DNA of 5,409 bases. Origin: Alistipes sp. UBA934. Its GTDB lineage: Bacteria > Bacteroidota > Bacteroidia > Bacteroidales > Rikenellaceae. Where the stretch lies: contig DBDK01000008.1 in assembly GCA_002293535.1 (NCBI GenBank), positions 270,469-275,877 on the forward strand, written 5' to 3'. Made by a program: the position numbers and the translations under genes. Under the pieces are notes generated by a model that had not been told where the DNA came from, searched no databases, and was given only the letters and a program-made list of their open reading frames with translations. Shown here one piece after another: positions 1-5,409 of this stretch (positions are counted from its first letter, which is position 1; the number at the start of each line of letters is the position of its first letter).

Positions 1-618
1 AAGGAGATTACCTTTACGAAGTTCGACGCATCGGTAGATGTCGATGTGAGGCTGGGGGTCGATCCCCGCAAAGCCAACCAGATGGTGAGAGGCGTCGTTA
101 CGCTTCCCCACGGTACCGGCAAGCAGGTGAGAGTCCTCGTATTATGTACGCCCGAAAAGGAAGATGAAGCCAAGAAAGCCGGCGCCGACTATGTCGGGCT
201 GGACGACTACATCGAAAAGATCAAGGGCGGATGGACAGATGTCGATGTGATCATCTGTACACCTAACGTGATGGCTAAGGTGGGTGCACTGGGTCGTATT
301 TTGGGCCCTCGTGGCTTGATGCCCAACCCCAAGACCGGCACCGTGACTATGGAAGTCGGCAAGGCTGTCGAAGAAGTTAAGGCGGGTAAGATCGACTTCA
401 AGGTCGATAAGTTCGGTATCGTTCACACCTCCATCGGTCGTGTGTCGATGTCGGCCGAGCAGCTCGTCGATAACGCGAAAGAGTTCCTGGGGATGATCCT
501 CAAACTCAAACCCTCTGCCTCCAAGGGCACCTACGTTCTCAGCATCTATCTCTCCTCGACTATGTCGCCGGGGATCGCGATAGATTCTAAGTCGGTCGAA
601 TCCAAATCTAACAACTAA
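1..618 (+). CDS. rplA: 50S ribosomal protein L1, 5'-truncated by the window edge
   Basis: L1 binds 23S rRNA at the mobile L1 stalk by the E site, where it helps release deacylated tRNA. In many bacteria it also represses its own operon by binding mRNA. The reading frame is open from base 1, giving 205 residues before TAA. The residues upstream of the GTG at 46 (KEITFTKFDASVDVDV) continue the family alignment, so that GTG is an internal valine codon and not the start. The L1 signature is clear: TPNVMAKVG at visible residues 87-95 and GPRGLMPNPKTG at 102-113. The VRGVVTLPHGTGK segment near the visible N terminus is also typical. Compared with the usual length of about 230 residues, some 30 N-terminal residues are missing. 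The C terminus ends in a short polar tail rich in Ser, Lys and Asn. rplJ follows after 18 nt, so the two are very likely cotranscribed. Any L1 operator would lie upstream, outside the window. Confidence 0.97.
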   Translation, partial: KEITFTKFDASVDVDVRLGVDPRKANQMVRGVVTLPHGTGKQVRVLVLCTPEKEDEAKKAGADYVGLDDYIEKIKGGWTDVDVIICTPNVMAKVGALGRILGPRGLMPNPKTGTVTMEVGKAVEEVKAGKIDFKVDKFGIVHTSIGRVSMSAEQLVDNAKEFLGMILKLKPSASKGTYVLSIYLSSTMSPGIAIDSKSVESKSNN

Positions 619-620
619 CA

Positions 621-628
621 GGGAGGAG
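621..628 (+). promoter_or_regulatory. Shine-Dalgarno sequence of rplJ
   Basis: The sequence GGGAGGAG lies in the 18-nt rplA-rplJ gap, 8 nt before the ATG at 637, and is a good match to the anti-Shine-Dalgarno end of 16S rRNA. It fixes the rplJ start. It stands out because neither rplL nor rpoB, in the same operon, has such a site at its start codon, and most genes of Bacteroidota lack one. Confidence 0.8.
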
Positions 629-636
629 CTAAAGAA

Positions 637-1161
637 ATGACAAGAGAAGAAAAAAATGTCCTCATCGACAGCCTCGCCCAAAAATTGGGAGAATACCCCG
701 GATTCTATCTGGCGGACATCTCGACCCTGAACGCTGAAAAAACTGCACAGCTGCGCAAAAAATGTTTTGAAAAGGAGATCGCCCTCGTGGTTGTAAAGAA
801 CACTCTCTTTATCAAGGCGCTGGAAAAAGTTGGCATTAACGAACAGGAACTTGTAGGTACTTTGACCGGTTCGAGCGCGGTGATGTTCACTTCTGTGAGC
901 AAAGCACCTGCCCTATTGATCAAGGAGTTCCGCAAGACGTCCGACAGACCGGTCCTCAAGGCAGCTTATGTCGAAGAGAGCGTCTATGTCGGTGACAACC
1001 AGCTGGAAGCGCTCATCAACATCAAGAGCAAGAACGAGCTCATCGGAGATGTCATCGGCTTGTTGCAGTCGCCGGCCAAGAACGTTATCTCTGCTTTGCA
1101 GGGTAGCGCGGGTCAGAAGATCGCAGGTTTGGTAAAATCGCTCGAAGAACGGGCAGCTTAA
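637..1161 (+). CDS. rplJ: 50S ribosomal protein L10
   Basis: L10 anchors the L7/L12 dimers to 23S rRNA at the base of the GTPase-associated stalk, next to L11. The product has 174 residues, normal for the family (about 165-180). The N-terminal half is the rRNA-binding globular domain, with family features such as an early TREEK..LIDSLAQKL helix, a FYLADISTLNAEKTAQLR segment and VVVKNTLFIKAL at about residues 51-62, matching the conserved K-N-T-L motif. The last 35-40 residues (from about NELIGDVIGLL to the end) form the long helix that carries the L12 dimers. The ATG at 637 is supported by a strong ribosome binding site. In Proteobacteria L10 or the L10-L12 complex binds a leader upstream of rplJ. 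Only 18 nt separate rplJ from rplA here, so no such leader fits immediately in front of this gene, and any autogenous site must lie elsewhere. Confidence 0.97.
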   Translation: MTREEKNVLIDSLAQKLGEYPGFYLADISTLNAEKTAQLRKKCFEKEIALVVVKNTLFIKALEKVGINEQELVGTLTGSSAVMFTSVSKAPALLIKEFRKTSDRPVLKAAYVEESVYVGDNQLEALINIKSKNELIGDVIGLLQSPAKNVISALQGSAGQKIAGLVKSLEERAA

Positions 1162-1183
1162 AAATTAAAACAACCGACTACAA

Positions 1184-1220
1184 ACCGAGCGCAATCCAGT
1201 GTCACTTGAATTGCCGAGGT
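1184..1220 (+). promoter_or_regulatory. Predicted RNA hairpin in the rplJ-rplL spacer
   Basis: An imperfect stem-loop read by eye. ACC 1184-1186 pairs with GGT 1218-1220. Next come opposed G1187/A1217 and A1188/G1216, a tandem G-A pair, then G1189-C1215 with C1190 bulged. GCAAT 1191-1195 pairs with ATTGC 1210-1214. After a C1196/A1209 mismatch, C1197 pairs with G1208 and AGT 1198-1200 with ACT 1204-1206. T1207 is bulged and the loop is GTC. No T-tract follows, so this is not an intrinsic terminator. It sits between the L10 and L12 genes, where translational coupling or mRNA processing could set L12 excess. The function is inference. Confidence 0.45.
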
Positions 1221-1240
1221 GCGAAGAAGGAAAACGAACA

Positions 1241-1278
1241 AAGTAAGTTAATTAAAAATCAATAAAAACGTTTTAACT
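1241..1278 (+). promoter_or_regulatory. AT-rich, SD-less translation leader of rplL
   Basis: Only 6 of these 38 bases are G or C, and no Shine-Dalgarno match lies within 20 nt of the ATG at 1279. The nearest purine-rich SD-like run (GAAGAAGG, ending at 1230) is 48 nt away. An unstructured A/T-rich leader is the usual way Bacteroidota genes make their start codon accessible, and it suits a very highly expressed gene such as rplL. No TAnnTTTG-type promoter box is present in this spacer. Confidence 0.5.
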
Positions 1279-1659
1279 ATGGCAGATATCAAAAAGCTCG
1301 CGGAAGAGCTTGTATCATTGACAGTTAAGGAAGTAAACGAATTGGCCGCCGTTCTTAAGGACGAATATGGCATCGAACCCGCAGCAGCAGCCGTTGCAGT
1401 TGCAGCTCCCGCCGCTGGTGGTGGCGAAGCAGCCGCTCCCGCAGAAAAATCGACGTTCGACGTATTTATGGTCAATGCAGGTCAGGCAAAATTGCAGGTC
1501 GTTAAGGTCGTTAAGGAAATGACCGGTTTGGGCCTCAAGGAAGCAAAAGATCTCGTAGATGCAGCTCCCAAGGCAATCAAGGAAGGTGTATCGAAAGAAG
1601 AAGCCGAAGCTCTGAAAGCACAGCTCGAAGAGGCCGGCGCCGAAATCGAACTGAAATAA
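1279..1659 (+). CDS. rplL: 50S ribosomal protein L7/L12
   Basis: L7/L12 is the multi-copy stalk protein that recruits and stimulates the translation GTPases (EF-Tu, EF-G, IF2, RF3). The product has 126 residues, close to the usual 120-130. Residues 1-33 (starting MADIKKLAEELVSLT) form the N-terminal domain that dimerises and binds the L10 C-terminal helix. Residues 34-56 form a flexible hinge of almost only Ala, Gly, Pro, Val and Glu. Residues 57-126 form the compact C-terminal factor-binding domain, with the conserved GLGLKEAKDLVDAAPK stretch that contacts the GTPases. The protein is acidic and simple in composition, as expected. rplJ ends 117 nt upstream, and a strong hairpin begins 15 nt after the stop. 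Both spacers plausibly allow L12 to be made in excess over L10 and RpoB, but nothing here proves it. Confidence 0.98.
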   Translation: MADIKKLAEELVSLTVKEVNELAAVLKDEYGIEPAAAAVAVAAPAAGGGEAAAPAEKSTFDVFMVNAGQAKLQVVKVVKEMTGLGLKEAKDLVDAAPKAIKEGVSKEEAEALKAQLEEAGAEIELK

Positions 1660-1674
1660 GGTTCGTTTTCCTAC

Positions 1675-1723
1675 CGCGAAAGGTGCGGGGCTTATACTTT
1701 GTAAGCCCTGTGCCTTATTCGCG
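1675..1723 (+). promoter_or_regulatory. Strong hairpin after rplL: probable attenuator or RNA-processing site
   Basis: A long stem read directly from the sequence. The outer part is CGCGAA 1675-1680 with TTCGCG 1718-1723, six Watson-Crick pairs. A 2-nt bulge (T1716, A1717) follows. The inner part is 1681-1694 with 1702-1715: 14 pairs, of which 11 are Watson-Crick and 3 are G-U (1684/1712, 1685/1711, 1687/1709). The loop is 7 nt (1695-1701). The G-U pairs would be A/C mismatches in the opposite strand's RNA, so the fold favours the sense transcript. What follows is TCTTAAAAAGG, not a T-tract, so a classical intrinsic terminator is unlikely. In E. coli the rplL-rpoB spacer holds a partial terminator and an RNase III site. 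This hairpin sits in the equivalent place and may likewise reduce rpoB expression relative to rplL. Confidence 0.7.
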
Positions 1724-1727
1724 TCTT

Positions 1728-1780
1728 AAAAAGGAGGGGCGAGACAAGAGGGGGCGGAGTGAGAGAGAAAGAGGAGATAA
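1728..1780 (+). other. Polypurine tract in the rplL-rpoB spacer
   Basis: Of 53 bases, 48 are purines (pyrimidines only at 1740, 1745, 1755, 1760 and 1778), including an unbroken 17-purine run at 1761-1777. It begins 4 nt after the strong hairpin. It contains a perfect Shine-Dalgarno-like AAGGAGG and runs of four and five G, but no start codon of a convincing gene follows. RNA made from it could not fold on itself and would stay single-stranded, possibly as a ribonuclease or protein landing site, or form a G-rich structure. No role is established. Confidence 0.6.
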
Positions 1781-1804
1781 CAGGTCGAGAGTCAGGGACA
1801 TAAA

Positions 1805-1818
1805 TCGTTGAGAAACGA
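1805..1818 (+). other. Small GNRA-loop hairpin upstream of rpoB
   Basis: TCGTT 1805-1809 pairs with AACGA 1814-1818 around the tetraloop GAGA, which fits the stable GNRA class. The stem is only 5 bp, so chance is a real possibility. It lies 49 nt before the rpoB start, between the polypurine tract and the AT-rich leader. Confidence 0.3.
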
Positions 1819-1835
1819 CAAGACCGGGTGGCCTC

Positions 1836-1867
1836 ATTTTTCCATAAAAATCATAACTCATAATCAG
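1836..1867 (+). promoter_or_regulatory. AT-rich, SD-less translation leader of rpoB
   Basis: The last 32 bases before the rpoB ATG are mostly A and T and contain no Shine-Dalgarno match. Within them ATTTTT 1836-1841 and AAAAAT 1846-1851 form a perfect 6-bp A-U inverted repeat around CCAT, a weak structure that would melt easily. TCATAA is then repeated twice (1851-1856 and 1858-1863). This is a typical Bacteroidota start context and supports the ATG at 1868. Confidence 0.4.
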
Positions 1868-4800
1868 ATGTCCAAACAGCAAGCAGCTCAATCACAGCGT
1901 ATTAGTTTCTCTTCGGTGAAAAACACAATGGCGTATCCCGACCTGTTGGAGATACAGCTAAAGAGTTTCCACGACTTTTTTCAGCTCGACACCACGGCCG
2001 AAAACCGCCGCGACGAGGGATTGTATAAGGTCTTTGCGGAAAACTTCCCAATTACCGACACGAGGAACAACTTTGTTCTCGAATTCATCGACTATTACAT
2101 CGATCCGCCTCGCTACACTATCGACGAGTGTTTGGAGAGAGGTCTGACCTATAGCGTGCCTCTGAAGGCCAAACTGAAATTGTATTGCACCGATCAGGAT
2201 CACGAGGATTTCGACACCGTGGTGCAGGACGTCTATTTCGGGACTATCCCCTATATGACTCCGCGCGGAACTTTCGTCATCAACGGAGCCGAGCGTGTAA
2301 TCGTTTCGCAGTTGCACCGTTCGCCGGGAGTTTTCTTCGGTCAGAGCCTGCACACTAACGGTACAAAGTTGTATTCGGCGCGCATCATCCCGTTCAAGGG
2401 GTCGTGGATCGAGTTTGCTACGGACATCAACAATGTGATGTACGCCTATATCGACCGCAAAAAGAAGTTGCCGGTAACCACACTGCTCAGGGCGATAGGT
2501 TTCGAGAGTGACTCACAGATTCTCGAAATCTTCGACCTGGCGGATGAGGTAAAGGTCAATAAAGCCAATCTCAAAAAGGCCGTCGGTCGTCGTCTGGCTG
2601 CGCGCGTTCTGAAGACCTGGACAGAGGATTTCGTCGATGAGGATACCGGCGAGGTCGTCTCCATCGAGCGTAATGAGATCATCGTCGATCGCGAAACCGT
2701 GCTTGAGGAGAGCAGTATCGACGAAATCATCGACAGCGGCGCCAAGAGCATCCTGCTACACAAGGAGGCAGTGGGCGAAGATGCCAAAATCGACTATTCC
2801 ATAGTTTACAACACGCTGCATAAAGACCCGTGTAACTCCGAAAAGGAAGCCGTGGTTTATATCTACCGCCAGTTACGCAACTCCGAGCCGCCGGATGAGG
2901 CTACGGCTCGCGATGTGATCGACAAGCTGTTTTTCTCCGACAAACGCTATGATTTAGGTAATGTTGGACGCTACCGCATAAACAAGAAATTGGGTCTCGA
3001 AATCGACTCGAACTTGCGAATTCTTACTCGCGAAGATATTATCGCGATTATCAAATATCTAATCCAGCTTATCAACTCGAAGGCCGACGTGGACGACATC
3101 GACCACCTGTCGAACCGCCGTGTTCGCACGGTTGGCGAGCAGTTGGCAAACCAGTTCTCCGTTGGCTTCGTGAGGATGGCTCGCACTATTCGCGAACGTA
3201 TGAACGTGCGTGATAACGAAGTCTTCACCCCCGTAGATCTGATCAACGCCAAGACCCTTTCGAGCGTGATCAACTCGTTCTTCGGGACTAACCAGCTCTC
3301 GCAGTTTATGGATCAGACCAACCCCGTGGCCGAGATGACCCACAAACGTCGTTTGTCTGCGCTGGGTCCTGGCGGTCTATCTCGTGAGAGAGCGGGCTTC
3401 GAGGTTCGTGACGTGCATTACACGCACTATGGTCGCCTCTGCCCCATCGAGACGCCTGAAGGACCTAACATCGGGCTTATCTCGTCGCTGTGCGTGTTCG
3501 CAAAGATCAGCGATATGGGTTTCATCGAAACTCCCTATCGTAAAGTCAATCAGGGTATTGTCGATCTTTCGGCCAAGGGTATCAAATATATGAGCGCTGA
3601 GGACGAGGAGTTTCTGACCATCGCTCAGGCTTCGTCACCTGTCAGTGCAAAGGGAGATTTTCTTGTTCCCGACCGCATCAAGTCGCGTCTGGAGGCCGAC
3701 TTCCCGACGGTGACTTCGTCTGAGGTAGATATGATGGACGTTGCGCCGAACCAGATCGCTTCGATCGCAGCGTCGCTCATTCCGTTCCTTGAGCACGACG
3801 ACGCCAACCGCGCGTTGATGGGCTCCAATATGATGCGCCAGGCCGTGCCTCTGATCACTTGCGAGGCGCCCATTGTCGGTACAGGTTTGGAGAAGGACAT
3901 TATATCGGACAGCCGTATTCAGTTCGTGGCCGAAGGCGACGGCGTTGTAGTTTTTGCCGACGCCAGCCGCATCGATATGAAATACGACCGCACGGATGAT
4001 GAGAAGTTGGTTTCGTTCGACGGTGAGACAACCTCTTATGACTTACCGCGTTACCGCAAGACCAACCAGAGCACATCCATCACCCTGAAGCCGATCGTGG
4101 CCACAGGCGAGAGGGTGAAAAAGGGTCAGATCCTCACAGACGGTTACTCGACCGAAAAGGGCGAGCTGGCCATCGGGCGTAACCTCAAGGTGGCGTTTAT
4201 GCCCTGGAAGGGTTACAACTTCGAAGATGCTATCGTGGTCTCGGAACGCATACAGAGGGAGGACATCTTCACCTCGGTGCACGTGGACGAGTACATTATG
4301 GAGGTGCGCGACACCAAGCGCGGCGTCGAGGAGCTCACAAGCGACATCCCCAACGTCAGCGAAGATGCGACCAAAGATCTCGATGAAAACGGTATCATCC
4401 GCGTCGGTGCGAATGTCAAGCCGGGCGATATATTAATAGGTAAGATCACCCCAAAGGGAGAGAGCGACCCCTCGCCGGAAGAAAAGCTACTTCGTGCGAT
4501 CTTCGGCGACAAGGCAGGTGACGTGAAGGATGCCTCGCTGAAGGCACAGCCCTCGCTGTTCGGAACGGTGGTGGATACCAAGCTGTTCAGCCGTGCCGGA
4601 AAAGAAAGCGGCAAAAAGGGCAAAAGCTCAGAAAAGAATCAACTCGAAAACGTTGCCGCTCAGGGCGAGGTCAAAAAGACCGAACTCAAAAAGGTGCTGG
4701 TCGGCAAATTGTGGACGTTGCTTAGCGGCAAAACCACGATCGGCATCAAGGATTATTTCGGCGCTCAGCTCTATTCCAAGGGTACCAAGTTCACTCAAAA

Positions 4801-5409
4801 GATGCTCGAAGAGATCGACTATCAGAATCTGTCGAGCGGCAAATGGGTTGGCGACGACCGTATTGACGTACTGGTTGAAAAAGCCATCAATAACTTCACC
4901 ATCAAATGGAAAGAGGTCGATGCAAGCGTCAAGCGCGAACAGTACAACCTCACCAACGGCGACGAGTTGCCCACGGGTATCATCCAACTGGCCAAGGTTT
5001 ATATCGCCAAGAAGCGTAAGCTCAAGGTGGGCGACAAGATGGCAGGGCGCCACGGGAATAAGGGTATCGTTGCCCGCGTGGTTCGCGATGAGGATATGCC
5101 GTTCCTGGAAGATGGTTCTATCGTGGATATCGTTCTCAACCCGCTGGGTGTGCCTTCACGTATGAACCTTGGACAGATTTACGAAACCGTTCTCGGTTGG
5201 GCCGGTAAGGAGTTGGGACTCAAGTTTGCGACCCCGATCTTCGACGGTGCCTCTCTGGAGGACATCGGCGAATATACCGACAAGGCGGGAGTTCCTCGCG
5301 CGGGGCTGACCTATCTTTATGATGGCGGCACTGGTGAACGCTTCGACCAGCCTGCGACGGTGGGCGTGATCTATATGCTCAAACTTGGTCATATGATCGA
5401 CGACAAGAT
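1868..5409 (+). CDS. rpoB: DNA-directed RNA polymerase subunit beta, 3'-truncated by the window edge
   Basis: RpoB forms, with RpoC, the catalytic cleft of RNA polymerase and the rifampicin pocket. The frame is open from ATG 1868 to the last base: 1180 complete codons of about 1270 expected, no frameshift. The start is chosen because the N-terminal MSKQQ...RISFSSVKNTMAYPDLLEIQLKSF aligns with the family and no upstream in-frame extension is needed. Visible motifs: NGAERVIVSQLHRSPGVFF at residues 139-157; the rifampicin cluster starting LSQFMDQTNPVAEMTHKRR at residue 477, with D482, H492 and S497 (E. coli D516, H526, S531) in sensitive-type form; CPIETPEGPNIGLI ending at I538 (E. coli I572); the flap-tip PEEKLLRAIFGDK ending at residue 882; and GDKMAGRHGNKGI at 1055-1067 with catalytic-site lysines K1057 and K1065 (E. 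coli K1065, K1073). A Lys/Ser/Gly-rich block at about 909-923 opens a Bacteroidota-type segment before the lysine motif. It is preceded by a 208-nt spacer and should be followed by rpoC. Confidence 0.98.
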   Translation, partial: MSKQQAAQSQRISFSSVKNTMAYPDLLEIQLKSFHDFFQLDTTAENRRDEGLYKVFAENFPITDTRNNFVLEFIDYYIDPPRYTIDECLERGLTYSVPLKAKLKLYCTDQDHEDFDTVVQDVYFGTIPYMTPRGTFVINGAERVIVSQLHRSPGVFFGQSLHTNGTKLYSARIIPFKGSWIEFATDINNVMYAYIDRKKKLPVTTLLRAIGFESDSQILEIFDLADEVKVNKANLKKAVGRRLAARVLKTWTEDFVDEDTGEVVSIERNEIIVDRETVLEESSIDEIIDSGAKSILLHKEAVGEDAKIDYSIVYNTLHKDPCNSEKEAVVYIYRQLRNSEPPDEATARDVIDKLFFSDKRYDLGNVGRYRINKKLGLEIDSNLRILTREDIIAIIKYLIQLINSKADVDDIDHLSNRRVRTVGEQLANQFSVGFVRMARTIRERMNVRDNEVFTPVDLINAKTLSSVINSFFGTNQLSQFMDQTNPVAEMTHKRRLSALGPGGLSRERAGFEVRDVHYTHYGRLCPIETPEGPNIGLISSLCVFAKISDMGFIETPYRKVNQGIVDLSAKGIKYMSAEDEEFLTIAQASSPVSAKGDFLVPDRIKSRLEADFPTVTSSEVDMMDVAPNQIASIAASLIPFLEHDDANRALMGSNMMRQAVPLITCEAPIVGTGLEKDIISDSRIQFVAEGDGVVVFADASRIDMKYDRTDDEKLVSFDGETTSYDLPRYRKTNQSTSITLKPIVATGERVKKGQILTDGYSTEKGELAIGRNLKVAFMPWKGYNFEDAIVVSERIQREDIFTSVHVDEYIMEVRDTKRGVEELTSDIPNVSEDATKDLDENGIIRVGANVKPGDILIGKITPKGESDPSPEEKLLRAIFGDKAGDVKDASLKAQPSLFGTVVDTKLFSRAGKESGKKGKSSEKNQLENVAAQGEVKKTELKKVLVGKLWTLLSGKTTIGIKDYFGAQLYSKGTKFTQKMLEEIDYQNLSSGKWVGDDRIDVLVEKAINNFTIKWKEVDASVKREQYNLTNGDELPTGIIQLAKVYIAKKRKLKVGDKMAGRHGNKGIVARVVRDEDMPFLEDGSIVDIVLNPLGVPSRMNLGQIYETVLGWAGKELGLKFATPIFDGASLEDIGEYTDKAGVPRAGLTYLYDGGTGERFDQPATVGVIYMLKLGHMIDDK

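Noticed and set aside
46..48. GTG at 46 as the rplA start codon
   Set aside because: The frame is open upstream to base 1 and the upstream residues match the L1 family, so the true start is outside the window.
142..681. Long minus-strand open frame opposite rplA
   Set aside because: It is the antisense shadow of rplA, with no recognisable protein features. The other minus-strand and off-frame open stretches opposite or inside rplJ, rplL and rpoB were dismissed for the same reason.
1693..1701. TATACTTTG in the hairpin loop as a Bacteroidota -7 promoter box (TAnnTTTG) for rpoB
   Set aside because: The spacing between TA and TTTG is three bases or one base depending on which TA is used, never two. 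No TTTG-like upstream box is found at a suitable distance, and the motif is part of a strong stem-loop that explains it better.
1759..1803. Short GTG-started leader peptide of 14 codons upstream of rpoB, preceded by G-rich sequence
   Set aside because: A 14-codon open stretch in a purine-rich tract is expected by chance because stop codons need T. There is no family similarity and no regulatory codon run.
1822..1841. Intrinsic terminator before rpoB (GC-rich stretch followed by TTTTT)
   Set aside because: The GC-rich bases before the T run do not form more than a 2-bp stem, so the hairpin component is missing.
4593..5165. 190-codon plus-strand open frame inside rpoB
   Set aside because: It lies in a different frame from the intact, highly conserved rpoB. 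Its composition (rich in Arg and Ser) is typical of an off-frame reading of GC-moderate coding DNA.

Overview
The window is a stretch of a bacterial ribosomal-protein / RNA polymerase operon. All four genes are on the + strand: rplA (50S protein L1, 5' end cut off), rplJ (L10), rplL (L7/L12) and rpoB (RNA polymerase beta subunit, 3' end cut off). The gene order is the widespread rplKAJL-rpoBC arrangement. RpoB points to phylum Bacteroidota, probably order Bacteroidales. It carries the sequence style I recall from Bacteroides-like beta subunits around the rifampicin pocket, and a lysine-rich block followed by a lineage-type segment between the flap and the catalytic-lysine region. The start contexts of rplL and rpoB are AT-rich and lack a Shine-Dalgarno sequence, which is also usual for that phylum. 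A closer placement, for example near Alistipes/Rikenellaceae, would be a guess.

Layout: 1-618 is rplA, lacking about 30 N-terminal residues. An 18-nt gap with a clear Shine-Dalgarno leads into rplJ (637-1161). A 117-nt spacer follows, with an imperfect hairpin (1184-1220) and an AT-rich leader, then rplL (1279-1659). Next is a 208-nt spacer holding a strong 20-bp hairpin (1675-1723), a 91% purine tract (1728-1780), two minor hairpins (1805-1818 and 1836-1851) and an AT-rich leader. rpoB runs from 1868 to the window edge and is open throughout: 1180 codons, with roughly 90 more expected.

How the genes work together: L10 and L7/L12 form the ribosomal stalk that recruits translation GTPases. 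L1 forms the opposite stalk near the E site. RpoB is the large catalytic-core subunit of RNA polymerase. Grouping them lets ribosome and polymerase production be controlled together, but L7/L12 is needed in several copies per ribosome and RpoB in far fewer. The two structured spacers on either side of rplL are therefore the natural places for differential expression, and they are the most interesting non-coding parts of the window.

I found no mobile element, CRISPR array, tRNA, rRNA or convincing internal promoter, and no sign of a new defence or metabolic system. This is a conserved housekeeping region; the open questions concern RNA regulation in the spacers.
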